Shown piece after piece: positions 43,548 through 54,277 of a stretch of DNA of 64,000 nucleotides. The DNA comes from Mayamaea pseudoterrestris (taxonomy: Eukaryota > Bacillariophyta > Bacillariophyceae > Sellaphorales > Sellaphoraceae). The notes under the pieces are model-generated. The model saw nothing but the letters and a program-made list of their open reading frames with translations, did not search any database and was not told where the DNA came from. The translations under genes and the position numbers were made by a program. The DNA is taken from NCBI GenBank assembly GCA_027923505.1, contig BROI01000024.1:124001-188000 (forward strand), written 5' to 3'. Each line of letters begins with the position of its first letter. Positions within the stretch are counted from its first letter, which is position 1.

Positions 43548-46500
43548 ATGAAGAAGAACAAGCGGCAAGCCGAGGATAAATTAATGGAGGAAGCATCTGA
43601 CGAGGAGCCTGCCATGAATGTTGAGAATGACGGGGCCTTGGACAATGAGTCCGAAGGCGACGAAGACGACGACGAGCCCGTCAATGCACCTCATTCGACG
43701 AACAACGACGGCACCAATGCCTTTTTCGATAGCTTTTACGGTTTATCCTCATCTGATCCTCGAGAACGCTCCCAGGCTGCCAAGGAAATGCTGATGCATT
43801 GCTTGATTGGACCGTCCGCCAATGTCAAGGACGCATCGTATGCTTTGAAGCGACTCTTGAACGGCATTTGCAGTGGACGAGCGGCGGCTCGACAAGGAAA
43901 TGCATCGGGATTGGCAATGTTTTTGAAAGTGGCGTTAGCGCAAGGAACGCTAAAGGAGATTCAGTCGAATTCAACGGACGCGGAAGAGAAGCAAATGACA
44001 TTGTTAGCCTTTGTTCGACACAAGCTGCTGCTGGCGACGGAACCGAGCGTGGGAACACGCAAGGGATCGGAAGATCGCGACTACAAGTTTGGACGATTGT
44101 TTGGAATACTTGGCGTGGTTAAAAGTGGAGTCTTGCTTCCTGTTGCTGACGATCATGCAGAGCTTTCAGATATTTTGGAAGTGGCGACTGGTTTTGTCGA
44201 CGACCTTGTCGAACTATACGCTTACAAAAAGTGGATGAGAGAGCCAGTTGCCCATGCGATTGGAACGATACTTAGTTCCTTTTACAACATTGCACTAGAG
44301 GTTCCAGCAGCACAAACGATTGTTGATCAGCTAGTAAAGGATGTCATTGTTCCTAAATTGCTCACGGCAAGTGATCAGGCCGACGGCGGTTCAACCTCAA
44401 AGACGGCCGTGTTTTCGGCAGAGCAAGCTGCCATGGCGATTCATATTCAAGCCCACGCCAGTATCCATTCCGAGATGGTGTTAAAGTCTCTCGACTTGCC
44501 AGTCTTGACTCCACATACTGTTCAAACCATGGCAGCAGCGTTGGCCGAGACGAGCTCAGTTACGTACCCTCGCATTCATTTGTTTTGGGATGCCTTTATA
44601 TTCTATATTTCAGAGCCGACGGGTGCATCAGCGAGCGTTCAAGAGCGCAAGCTCCGCACTGTTTGCCCAGTTGGTGACGTGAGCCCCATCGACTTGATCC
44701 AAGCCGTTCTTAAACATGTGGTCATTGAGAATCTGCTTGGTCTCCGCGACGGTCAAGAAGAGACCAAGACGACCCACGAGCGAAGTGCACTGGGGCTTTG
44801 CATTGTCAGGAATCTTGCCGGAGTAGAGTTTTCATCCTCCATCACGGGATTGACGCGCATGGTACTTGATCCCGAGACGATGGAGCACGTGGTTCTGCAA
44901 CCTCAAATCGTCAAGCACTTGTTTTCGAAGGTACTATGCCATGGCGTCGGAGGCCGGAAGAACCAGTCGACACACCTATTGCGACCCTTAGCGCTTCAGA
45001 CGCTTGAGTCGTTGGCAGGATCGATTGATGATGACGACGATGCAACGGCGAGAAAGCTTGCCATTGTACGACCGTTATTGCGCTGCGACTCCAGGTTTGA
45101 TGCCAGCACAAAATCAGTTATTATCGACCAGATGGTGGTGATGAAGGGCGATCAAGTGGAAGTGCGCCCGCTTCTTTGGAGTCAATACCTAAAATTCCTC
45201 CAGTCGCAATTGCTGAAAGCTTCCTCCGACGAGCCAAAGTCGACCACTGCAATTTCACCGTACGAAGCGTATGGCTATGTCGACTTAATTTTCAATTTGG
45301 GCAAAACTCTTCTGCATTCAAACGCTGACACCAAGGAGAAAGCAGAGTTCAAGTCTGCCACGACCCGGTCCTTGCTGCTGTTTCTTTTGGCGGCATCATC
45401 ATTTGACTGCAGGGAGGCAAAGTCGTCTCCACCGTCGTCATCGAAGAAAAAGAAGACAAAAAAGGCGTCAAAGCAAAGCCCCGTCGTCGAAGTTGCATGT
45501 GCCATCAAGACGCAACTTGAAGGCAAGAGTCTTCCACCCTACCAACTGCGATGCAATCTGTCATCGCGTTTCTATTCTCTCGTCGCTGAAGCGGTTGCTG
45601 CTAGCATGCACTCAAAATCTGACAACAAAGAAAACGAGGCATCAGAGTTGCTATCCTACTTATGCGATGCCTGTCGCGACCTTGAAGCTGTAGCTGGCGC
45701 CGCGAGGTTGCATTCTGAAGATGATAGCGACCACGCGGCCCCACGCGCGATTTTGGATGCCATATACAAGGAAACACAGGACAGCAAGGATAGTTCCTCC
45801 GATATAAAAGCTCAGAGATTTGTCAACGCTTGCTCCATTCTTGGTTCGACACTTTACCTGCAGTTGCTTGATTGCGGCCCCGTGGATAATTTGGAAGAAG
45901 AAGATATTGAAGCCGATGCCGAAAACGACGCCGAAGAAGTTGGCGAATACATATCGGGACTTCATGAAGTGTGCAGTCTGGTTTTGAAAGACAGGAGCAA
46001 AGATAACGATCCTATGGTATCCATGTCTGATCTCTGTGCCGGTTTACTGTCGTCGCCGATTGCGTCGGGAAGCGAAAGCAAGAGTGGGTTTCCGCGGCTT
46101 CTTCGAGATGCTGTCAAGATGGTGTGGGTAAGCGCTCTCACTTTAAGAGCCGGATCGAAGGATAAGCTCCCGCTACAACCTGGTGTATACTCGATCTTGC
46201 TGCGATCCATTGGTGCCGAAGCGGAAGGTGACGCAATGGATGTCGACGAGGAGGAGAGTGATGAGGACGCAAGCGAGAGCGACGCAGGCACGGTGGGCGA
46301 ATCCGATGACTCGGGTGATGTGTTCTCACGAGCTGCTATGTTAGATGAGGTTGAACGAGGAAAGGGTAATCAGGAAAGACAGATTTCCGATGATGATGAC
46401 GGCTCGGAGGTTGGTATAAATCCTGACCGACTAAGATCCTTCCTCGAGGAAGATAGCGATGCCGATGTTGATGCAACAGAACTAGAGCATCACGAAGGTG

Positions 46501-47675
46501 CCGATGCAGCACTTGCAAAATTGATTCAGATTAAACAAGAAGCTCGAAAAGCGGGTCAGTTGGCGCGTGAGCGCACTGAAATGTCACGGCAGCTCCGTTG
46601 CCTTATTCTACTTGAAACATTGTTAAACGGGAAGCCTGATGGATGGGGCGCACTTGTACGCGCAGAACACGTTCTGCCAATGATGTTCCCTTTGCTCCGT
46701 TACCGCAAAGAGCTCGAAAATTCCTTAGCTAAAGCCGCAGGGAAACTGGACGAGAAGCGCAGTATGGCTGAGAAGATTACCTCGCTCTTGAAGACTAAAC
46801 TTTTTAAAATGAAACATATTGACCGACAATGGATCGATCCATCTAGCAGCGGCGATATTTGCGCAACGCTTGCAGCGAATATACTCGATCTCATGAAAGG
46901 AAAGGTATCCAAGGAGCAACGATCTTGTTGTAGTCTTGCGCTGACTGCTGTAATACGTTTTATTCCCGAATCGCCAACTCGGATTTTCGTGGGTTCGATA
47001 TACAAGGATATTGTTGAAGAGTGGAGCACAAGACGGACGACTCGTCTTGAATCTCATATCATTGAAGACTTCATTCTCATTTGCCCCATAGTCGCGCAGG
47101 CTACTTTGTGCGCTCCTCTCGCCTCCGTTGTGGCGTCGGCGCGGTCGTCTTATTTGAGAACTGAATCTGCTAGATTGCTATCGTTGCTTTATAACGCCAA
47201 TCTTAATCCGAGAAACACTGAACTTGAAAATGAGGCGTTTGATCTTCTTTGCGATTCACTTGGACCGTCGCTAGAAGCATTTGCTGCATCATTAGAAGAT
47301 CCCGAAACGAAGAAGTCCAAGCGCGGAAAGGAGTTGTTGAAGGCGTTGGCTAAAGTTCTGACTTTCACTGCTGCGACTACAACTGCTCTCTCACCCAAAT
47401 TACTTCATAATGTCAAGAAACATATTGAGCAACTGAAAAACGAAACAGAAAGCCTGCCTTTGGAAGATGCTTGCTCAAAGTTGCTGACGCAGTTGGAGCA
47501 GCTCGAGAAGGTTCCATGCAAAGCTTCACAATCGACTACCGTTGTTACTGAATTGAACCCCGCCGAAGATGATAGCGGAAGCGACGGAGATGCAGGAGCA
47601 GGCAAGGTGCCGAAGAAAAAGCAGGAGAAGAAGAAAAAGCAGGCGAAGAAGATAAGCAAGAAGAAGCGACGATAG
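43548..47675 (+). CDS. POL5/MYBBP1A-family nucleolar protein
   Basis: 1375 aa from the ATG at 43548, chosen for its CACCATGA context; the frame is open 27 codons further up to 43467. The N-terminal family signature NAFFDSFYGLSSSDP ... DASYALKRLLNGICSGRAAARQGNASGLAMFL is clear. An all-helical HEAT-like body follows. Two acidic stretches (near 45900 and 46230-46330) and a lysine-rich C-terminal tail (KKKQEKKKKQAKK, a nucleolar signal) complete the pattern of yeast Pol5 and animal MYBBP1A. Despite the old name, these are not DNA polymerases; Pol5 acts in rRNA transcription and large-subunit assembly. No intron is seen across 4.1 kb. It converges on the RINT1-like gene. Confidence 0.9.
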   Translation: MKKNKRQAEDKLMEEASDEEPAMNVENDGALDNESEGDEDDDEPVNAPHSTNNDGTNAFFDSFYGLSSSDPRERSQAAKEMLMHCLIGPSANVKDASYALKRLLNGICSGRAAARQGNASGLAMFLKVALAQGTLKEIQSNSTDAEEKQMTLLAFVRHKLLLATEPSVGTRKGSEDRDYKFGRLFGILGVVKSGVLLPVADDHAELSDILEVATGFVDDLVELYAYKKWMREPVAHAIGTILSSFYNIALEVPAAQTIVDQLVKDVIVPKLLTASDQADGGSTSKTAVFSAEQAAMAIHIQAHASIHSEMVLKSLDLPVLTPHTVQTMAAALAETSSVTYPRIHLFWDAFIFYISEPTGASASVQERKLRTVCPVGDVSPIDLIQAVLKHVVIENLLGLRDGQEETKTTHERSALGLCIVRNLAGVEFSSSITGLTRMVLDPETMEHVVLQPQIVKHLFSKVLCHGVGGRKNQSTHLLRPLALQTLESLAGSIDDDDDATARKLAIVRPLLRCDSRFDASTKSVIIDQMVVMKGDQVEVRPLLWSQYLKFLQSQLLKASSDEPKSTTAISPYEAYGYVDLIFNLGKTLLHSNADTKEKAEFKSATTRSLLLFLLAASSFDCREAKSSPPSSSKKKKTKKASKQSPVVEVACAIKTQLEGKSLPPYQLRCNLSSRFYSLVAEAVAASMHSKSDNKENEASELLSYLCDACRDLEAVAGAARLHSEDDSDHAAPRAILDAIYKETQDSKDSSSDIKAQRFVNACSILGSTLYLQLLDCGPVDNLEEEDIEADAENDAEEVGEYISGLHEVCSLVLKDRSKDNDPMVSMSDLCAGLLSSPIASGSESKSGFPRLLRDAVKMVWVSALTLRAGSKDKLPLQPGVYSILLRSIGAEAEGDAMDVDEEESDEDASESDAGTVGESDDSGDVFSRAAMLDEVERGKGNQERQISDDDDGSEVGINPDRLRSFLEEDSDADVDATELEHHEGADAALAKLIQIKQEARKAGQLARERTEMSRQLRCLILLETLLNGKPDGWGALVRAEHVLPMMFPLLRYRKELENSLAKAAGKLDEKRSMAEKITSLLKTKLFKMKHIDRQWIDPSSSGDICATLAANILDLMKGKVSKEQRSCCSLALTAVIRFIPESPTRIFVGSIYKDIVEEWSTRRTTRLESHIIEDFILICPIVAQATLCAPLASVVASARSSYLRTESARLLSLLYNANLNPRNTELENEAFDLLCDSLGPSLEAFAASLEDPETKKSKRGKELLKALAKVLTFTAATTTALSPKLLHNVKKHIEQLKNETESLPLEDACSKLLTQLEQLEKVPCKASQSTTVVTELNPAEDDSGSDGDAGAGKVPKKKQEKKKKQAKKISKKKRR

Positions 47676-47744
47676 CTGCGAGGTGCTTTAAGCTGTATCA
47701 CAGTACCGGTAACTCTAGGCGCGTTTTAAGGGTTACAAACAATG

Positions 47745-49964
47745 CTAGTAGTTTAGCTTTGGTCGCAAATCTCTTCTTCTGTTCAACACGTTCAATATGT
47801 CTGCTAGCTCAAGCCACACCATACCCTTAGCATCTAACATACTCATTGCCTCTTCGTAAAGTCGTTCGTCAGCTGTGAAGTATTCGAGTTCTAACGGCGC
47901 CGCGATTCCGACCAATCCACACAAAGCATCTCCAAGTTGAGACAGCGGAATGAATGGCATGGCCATGATTTTCGTAACATTCAAAAGTCGGAGAACAAAA
48001 GGAGGGACCGACAAGGATCCAAATAATGATTGAATGTCGCTCGCGAATACCGAGCAGCCGGCAGGGTGCAAATCTGGAGTCATCTCGTCCAAGTTTAAAG
48101 CAACTTCTAAAATCTTCCCAACCATTAATGTCAAAACCCTGTCTTTCAATAGTCTAGGAGCGTATTTAGACCGCTCCACCGCATCGATCTCATCGTTCTC
48201 ATCATCATTCGTAGATGCGTCACAAATCGCGAAAAATGTTACCAGCAACCGCCTCGTCTCAAGCAACTCCGGTGATGTTACAGAAAACGACTCTACAACT
48301 TCTGTTTCCTCGCATGAAAGCATATGAGAGCATCGGACCAAATAGCCAGCAAATCTTGCCCGCTCCATCAGAATTGTGTCAACCAGAATGTTTGCAAATT
48401 CGTCCACAAGTACCCCTTCTAAATGTTGCAAGGAGCGACCAAATCGAGCCAAATCTTGGTCGCCTCCTGATATCGCAGTCTCTGATTCATCATCGTATAC
48501 ACAGAGGATCAATGCCGCCATGTGAGTGCCATTGATGAGTTCGATCCATTCGTTAATGTTTGCTGCGAAAGCCTTGTCAGTGGGCACGTCACGTCCACCA
48601 AGCTGCGCAAGAAGAGTCGTGGACGTTTCATCCACGGCATCCACAAATTGCATACAAAGTGGCGCTGCAACGTTGCTAAGATATGGACCCGAAAAGGAAA
48701 AGACTGCTGCCTTGCATTGTATCGAGCGAATGATGGAGCAAAATAATTCGGCGCGAGGTGAAACGCGACTCACAAGTGCCGTCGCTCTTTGCTCACTAAA
48801 CAAGGTCGCAAATACATATTCTCGCTCACGCTGAAGCCTTGAAGGAGGATAAAGAGACCGATAATGGCTGTCAGTACTACTACATTGGCCAATATTCAAC
48901 AACATTGTATGAACTTACCACCAACTCAGTAGTTCATCGTCGCCTCTAACAAATACATCCATCAGCTTTAACAAACGCTCCTTCGGATGATTGACTATAG
49001 ACTGCAAATAGCCATCAAAGCGTATAAACTGCTCAATGGCATTCATCAAATGATTCGGCTTGGAGTCTGGCCCAGCAATCACTGCATGGCGAAAAAAGTT
49101 TCGCTCGCCCAAGACCCACTGCACCAACCGGACCATTTCGTTGCAAAAGTCCAACGGCAACGAGTGCGCTCCATGCTCCAATAGTGATGCAGATATATTC
49201 TCCACCAACTGCCACGGGCCTCCGTCAAATACATGCTCCTTTATGTAGGAGCAAACCCATTCGGGCAGGCGATCAATGCGATTCGTTGTTGGCTTTTGTT
49301 GCTGCTGTTGCACAAAATGAAAGTCAATGCGCTCCACAAACGGCCGACAAAACTCTCGAAGAATAACGTCTGCATCTAGTAACGCATCGTCTATTCCAAC
49401 GTGCCGAACGACTCGTTCATGAACATTGACCAGGCGAAGGATTGCGCCGCACGTTTTAATTAAATCTTGATAATCACTCTTTTCGAGCCCCTTGTGCTCC
49501 AAGAGCCCCCGACAGCCTTCGGGCGATGGGTAGTTTGCATGCTGCAGCAAGTTTCGAAGCGTATATTTGAGCTCGTCAAACAAGTACTCGCAGTAGGGAA
49601 GGAAGTCGTCCTCGACGAGACGCTCATACGTTTCCGAAACGTAATTAACATTCACCAAAATATCCGTTAATTGCTCCAGCTGACAGACTTGATCCACGAG
49701 ACTTTCATCATTCTCTTCTTGGTACTGCTTCTTCCATTCTGCAATATGCTGCGCCAGGAGCAAGTCGTTTGCCGTTGCTTCCAGTCGGCCGAGGCGAGAT
49801 GGAAGCGGTTCCTCGACGACGGCAGCAGCATCGTCGGACGCATTACTCAGTGCCTTTCGCTTCCGCTCGTTTTCCTGAAGCGCTTGCTCCGCATCCAGCA
49901 GCTCCTGCTGCAAAGCATCAAGCGTCAAGTCGGTTGCGGAAGCAGCAAAATGATGAGTTGCCAT
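47745..49964 (-). CDS. Probable RINT1/TIP20-type vesicle tether
   Basis: Exons are 49964-48919 and 48837-47745 (712 aa); the 81-base intron (GTAAGT...TTCAAG) joins SWW to LQREREYVF. The N-terminus has coiled-coil helices (LTLDALQQELLDAEQALQENE), then a helical body with the HLMNAIEQFIRFDGYLQSI segment, which resembles the RINT1 core, and a W-x-x-x-ER-like sequence after it. RINT1/Tip20 with Sec39 and Dsl1 tethers Golgi-derived vesicles to the ER. No catalytic motif is present. The assignment rests on length, helical layout and that segment, so it is moderate; another CATCHR-family tether subunit is the main alternative. It shares a divergent promoter with the coiled-coil gene at 50164. Confidence 0.6.
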
Positions 49965-50163
49965 GGTTTCAATGAGACCAACCGGATGATCGCGTGGTCT
50001 GACTGTTAAAAAAATGTCGTAGCGGTACTCAACCGCAGCCGCACAAGGTGACCGATCTCGACCATGACAAGCAAGCTACCGGTATCTTGTGAGTGCAACA
50101 ACAGCTGCATCTCGTCATTCCAAAGCATAAATTATCAGCAGCATGTTCCAAGGACGATATCAA

Positions 50164-51903
50164 ATGCTTCGGTGCGTCCGACAAAGGGCTCTTCAAATCA
50201 ACAATGCTTCTTTATCGACTGCGCGCCTCTACTCCTCGACACCAGTCACACTCGAAGGCGATGCCGCCGCCGCCAAGTTACAAACGGAAGAGCAAATTAC
50301 GCAGCGCCACAAGATTAAACTAGCTTCACTGGACTACAATCAACGCCGGGCCTCCTACAAGCGCCAAGTGTCAGCTCTCCGCATTGAATACGCCAAGGAG
50401 ATTGCCCGCCAGCGCGCCTCCGACAAGGCCGAGCAGGAAGCCTTGCAGAAGGAACTGACGCGACGTCGACTGGAGCGACAGTTTCAAAAGAATACGCAAA
50501 CGGCCAAAAACATGCTGAGACAAAAGGAGCTGCGTGAGCAGCGGGCCAAGGAGTTTCAGGAGCATTTGGAGTTGATGCAGTTGGAGCGAGATGCCAAGAA
50601 TGAGCGATTCCAAAAGGCCAGGCAATTAGTGGTAGATGAGCTTGAACAAGAGGCTCCGCTATGGTTGACGACAGCAGAGGAAGTGGAAGCGGCGTTTACT
50701 CCAGAAGCGGAGCAGCTGCTATGGGCGAGGCCGAATGGAGTCTTGGGAGCTCCCAATCCTAGTTTAGATTGCCACTTTTGGCAACAGGAAACGCACACCT
50801 GGCTCATGCGGCGCACGTACAAGTCACAGCGACAAGTTTTGCTGGATGAACTTGAAGACATTGCCTACAACGAAGCCAATATAGACGAGTCATTTTGGAC
50901 GCAGGAACGCCTCCAGGAGTTGGAGCAGCTGGAAGACAAGGCGCGGCTCCGCGCCATGGTGCGGTCGATTGGACGCATTTCGTTGTTGCGTCGACAAAAG
51001 GAACTGCTGGAGGAGCAGTATGTGACGGCAGAAGGTGAAGTTCCAAAGCCAATGCCCGTTCCAAACTTTCAAATGCTGCAGAATGAAGCTGCGTTGGAAA
51101 AAGAGGGTGCCCAAATTTTGTTGGAGGATCCAACCAAGTTCTTTGTTTTTGAAGGATCGACGGCAAGTGCTTCAGATCGTCGCCAGGAGCAGAATGACGA
51201 AATATCTACCTATGTTGGACCAACGTTGGGATCACCGATTGCGTTGCGAGACCCTTTGCGCGAGCATTCGCATCAAGGCACTGTCTTTCCGCAGATTATT
51301 GGCAAGATTCCAAAGCCCGACGACCGAACGGAGCGCGAAAAGAAGCTGCAGGAGCGGGAGGAACGAATGTGGGCTGCGGCGCAAGCTGAAAAGATGGGCG
51401 ACATGGACATTGAACTGGCAGCACAACAGCAAACGGCGGAAGATTTGGAGCCAGATATTAATTACGATGAGTTTACGTTTGACTTTGGCGACGAGGACTG
51501 GGCCAAGGGATTGGACCCCATTGCCGATGAGCATGTCCTCCGCACTCCACATGAAAAGCGCTACAAGGAGGAAGATATTGATTGGGTTGTTGATAAGCTT
51601 GCTTCTCAAGTCAAACATTTGGAGCAACAATTTGTTCAAGATATGACGAGCCTGAAGCGCACCTTTGAGTCGGAGCTTCGTCAAACGGAAGGTCATGAAA
51701 TTGCTGACATGCCTGTAGGAAGTATTGAAGCTGCTCTTCTTTCCTTGTCTGATGCAGAGCTCCTCGCCCTTTCTGACTTGGATGATCGTTGTGGTGGCAA
51801 AGTTTCGGATGAGGATTTAAATGACGCAGAGAAAGTAATTCCGGGGCTAAGCAGGGAACAGATTAAGCAAGTCTTGACTCGCGACGAAACTGCTAGCACC
51901 TAA
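50164..51903 (+). CDS. Mitochondrial-type coiled-coil protein of unknown function
   Basis: 579 aa from the ATG at 50164; an alternative ATG lies at 50143. The N-terminus MLRCVRQRALQINNASLST with ARLYSSTP is a classical mitochondrial presequence with a likely cleavage after RLYS. Residues about 35-180 form a long, highly charged coiled coil (RQRASDKAEQEALQKELTRR and following). After it come conserved-looking globular patches: PLWLTTAEEVEAAF, NPSLDCHFWQQETHTWLMRRTY and LGSPIALRDPLREHSHQG. An acidic C-terminal half follows. I do not recognise a named family; the pattern would suit a mitochondrial ribosome or respiratory-assembly protein of stramenopiles. Convergent with the nitroreductase gene, 54 bases away. 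Confidence 0.75.
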   Translation: MLRCVRQRALQINNASLSTARLYSSTPVTLEGDAAAAKLQTEEQITQRHKIKLASLDYNQRRASYKRQVSALRIEYAKEIARQRASDKAEQEALQKELTRRRLERQFQKNTQTAKNMLRQKELREQRAKEFQEHLELMQLERDAKNERFQKARQLVVDELEQEAPLWLTTAEEVEAAFTPEAEQLLWARPNGVLGAPNPSLDCHFWQQETHTWLMRRTYKSQRQVLLDELEDIAYNEANIDESFWTQERLQELEQLEDKARLRAMVRSIGRISLLRRQKELLEEQYVTAEGEVPKPMPVPNFQMLQNEAALEKEGAQILLEDPTKFFVFEGSTASASDRRQEQNDEISTYVGPTLGSPIALRDPLREHSHQGTVFPQIIGKIPKPDDRTEREKKLQEREERMWAAAQAEKMGDMDIELAAQQQTAEDLEPDINYDEFTFDFGDEDWAKGLDPIADEHVLRTPHEKRYKEEDIDWVVDKLASQVKHLEQQFVQDMTSLKRTFESELRQTEGHEIADMPVGSIEAALLSLSDAELLALSDLDDRCGGKVSDEDLNDAEKVIPGLSREQIKQVLTRDETAST

Positions 51904-51957
51904 TAAAAATACACTAGGTCTAATTACATTTCTTGGTTAATAGACACTGCGCGTCAT

Positions 51958-52938
51958 TCATAAATTGCTCGGCAGCGCCAGTGTCTCCAACAAGGGCTCT
52001 CCAAACGTATTGCCAAATATCATTTCCTCCATTGGATACCTGGGTCGCGTACCTTTCGTTGATGAAGAGTCGCTCGTAGTGTCGTCTGTCTGATACCGCC
52101 TTCCAACGCTGACAATGAGCGGCACCGCGTAGCGCGACGGCACGTTCAAAGCACGTCGTATGCCGCCCGCATGTATCCCCTCCATGGGAATGGTGTCGAG
52201 ACCACGGGATGCACATGCTAGCATGAACGTCATGGCAACCATGAGTGTTTGCTTCGATGCCCAGGTTTCGGCGGATGACAAGGTTGGCATGGGATAAAAG
52301 GTGCGTGTGAACAGATGAACCAGCGCCACGCTTGTACGAACGAAGAAGCTAAGAATCGCATTTACAAACCGCGGAAGTGGATAGCCCGACGAAAAGATGG
52401 CTAAATATAGTTGCAGCTTGCGACGGCTCCATTTGTTTGTCATGGCGGACAGCTGCTTGCGAAAGGTTGGTAACGTCCGCAGAATTTGTCGATCCGCCAA
52501 AAATACAACCGTGGCATCCGAATCCAGTACGCGATTTCGGTTAGGGCCCAGCGCATACTTGGCGAGCGCTTCCTTTTGTTCCTTGGAATGAACCAACACA
52601 AACTTGTACGGCTGCGCGTTGTACGCCGACGGCGAGAGTCGCGCCAGTTCCAGTGCTTGCGTCGCCTGCTGCAGCACGGCAGGGTCTGACTGAGATGCGC
52701 CGTTGCTGCGATCCGTTCCGTCGAATCGTTGAAACTTTTTGCAGGCGCGACGATATAGCACGGCAGCGTCAAAGGCTGGTTTGGATGAAAGCATTGTTGC
52801 AGTGTCTGCGCTTGTGCTAATCGTCATGAAAAAGATTTTCCTTCTTGTTGGGTTTGGTTGTCGGCTAAATGACTCATGAAGGGAGAACGCGTTGACAACT
52901 GATGCCATCCACAATATTATAGCAGCTCTCCCATGCAT
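51958..52938 (-). CDS. Plastid-targeted nitroreductase-family protein
   Basis: 326 aa from the ATG at 52938; the frame opens 18 codons earlier, but only the inner start gives a proper signal peptide (MHGRAAIILWMASVVNAF). Cleavage before Phe in VVNA-FSLH, followed by Arg/Ser/Pro-rich residues, is the heterokont plastid-import signature. The nitroreductase fold shows YRRACKKFQRFDG, LARLSPSAYNAQPYKFVLVH (FMN-binding), ASKQTLMVAMTFMLACASRGLDTIPMEGI, and the C-terminal PMEEMIFGNTFGE. The family reduces quinones, nitro compounds or flavins with NAD(P)H and FMN. A long central insertion (SYPLPRFVNAILSFFVRTSVALVHLF-like, hydrophobic) is unusual and might associate with a membrane. Function in the plastid is unknown. 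Confidence 0.82.
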   Translation of the reverse strand: MHGRAAIILWMASVVNAFSLHESFSRQPNPTRRKIFFMTISTSADTATMLSSKPAFDAAVLYRRACKKFQRFDGTDRSNGASQSDPAVLQQATQALELARLSPSAYNAQPYKFVLVHSKEQKEALAKYALGPNRNRVLDSDATVVFLADRQILRTLPTFRKQLSAMTNKWSRRKLQLYLAIFSSGYPLPRFVNAILSFFVRTSVALVHLFTRTFYPMPTLSSAETWASKQTLMVAMTFMLACASRGLDTIPMEGIHAGGIRRALNVPSRYAVPLIVSVGRRYQTDDTTSDSSSTKGTRPRYPMEEMIFGNTFGEPLLETLALPSNL

Positions 52939-54277
52939 TGCAAAGGAGTGAGTGACTTTTTGATGAGAACAATGTATCAGTTGGGTCGACAAGTAGTCTT
53001 TACTTTTTTCCCATCATGCGCGATTTTTGGAAAGACGACGAGACAAAGCGCTAGGACATTAGTGTATCGCACCGGTATTGATAGAAACCTCACCTCAACG
53101 ACGTTAGCGGGATGGTTTGAGGTGCAAATAACCAAAGCATTGACCCTATATAGGCGAGCCTCCATTTACATGCTGAAGCCAAGGTTCAAAAGCTTGAAAA
53201 ACCAGTGCCATGGTGCTACAGTGTGTGGCTTTTAACGACTACCCCCAATAGTCTTGTTCCATAAATTCTGTTCTGGCTATCCTTGGGGACACATGTGCGG
53301 TGAGATTGGTGCATAACAATCATTCCCAGCTCACATGTAGCATCAGTTGTTGGGGAGGGTAAAGATCCACACTGCAACCAGCTCCATGGTGCTACAGTGT
53401 AAGTCCTTAAAGACTACCCCCAATAGTCTTGTACCATGAATTCTGTTTGAGCTATGCTTGGGGACATGTATTCAGTGAGATTGGTGCATAACAATCATTC
53501 CCAGTTCACATGTAGCACCAGTTGTTTGGGAGGGCAACGATACACAGTAACAAGCTAAACGGTGCTACAGTGTGTGGCCTTCAACGACTACCCCCAATAG
53601 TCTTGTTCCATGATTCTGTTCTGGCTATCCTTGGGGACACGTATGCGGTGAGATTATTGCATAACAATCATTCCCAGCTCACGTGTAGCATCAGTTGTTG
53701 GGGAGGGCAAAGATCCACACAGTAACCAGCTCCATAGTGCTACAGTGTGTGTCCGAGGGCTACCCCTAATAGTCTTGTTCCAATAATTCTGTTCTGGCTA
53801 TCCTTGGGGACATATATGCAGTGAGATTGGTGCATAACAATCATTCCCAGCTCACATGTAGCATCAGTTGTTTGGGAGGGCAAAGATCCACACAGTATCC
53901 CGCTCCATGGCGCTACATGTGTGGCCTTCAACGACCACCCCCAATAGTCTGGTTCCATGAATTCTGTTCTGGCCATCCTTGGGGACATGTATGCGGTGAG
54001 AGTGGTGCATAACAATCATTCCCAGCTCACGCGTAGCACCAGTTGTTTAGGAGGGCAGACGTATACATTAAAAGATCTCAGACGGTCGTAGTTGCATGCA
54101 GCAAAACCATGACGCCGCCATCTACGTCGCAGCGGCAATTTTTTCATTAATGTCGTGGAGCATGTCCGGAGAGATCCTACCACTGTCCCTATAGTTTCAC
54201 GGTCATTTGTGGATGGCTACGGTAGTTGTTCCTTTTTGATTAAAACGAGCCTCTATCTAATGCACTTTAGCATAACA
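52939..54277. other. Large intergenic region holding a tandem array
   Basis: 1339 bases without a convincing gene. About 865 of them are the 175-bp tandem repeat described separately (53206-54070). The rest is unremarkable apart from AT-rich patches; short open frames inside the array are by-products of the repeat. Confidence 0.6.
53206..54070. repeat. Tandem array of five ~175-bp units
   Basis: Five head-to-tail copies begin near 53206, 53382, 53555, 53730 and 53903 (spacing 173-176), each starting near [GA]TGCTACAGTGT. Landmarks recur in order: ACTACCCCCAATAGTC, TTCTGTTCTGGCTATCC, TTGGGGACA, GTGAGATTGGTGCATAAC, AATCATTCCCAGCTCAC, GTTTGGGAGGGCA. Each has a hairpin-like GACTA...TAGTC around CCCCCAA and a GTGAG...CTCAC pair. 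Copies differ by roughly 5-10%, with indels. No protein frame is conserved. The unit length is close to a nucleosome repeat. Confidence 0.93.

Noticed and set aside
53206-54070. CRISPR-like array
   Set aside because: The units are 175 bp, diverged and directly abutting, without unique spacers, and the genome is eukaryotic.
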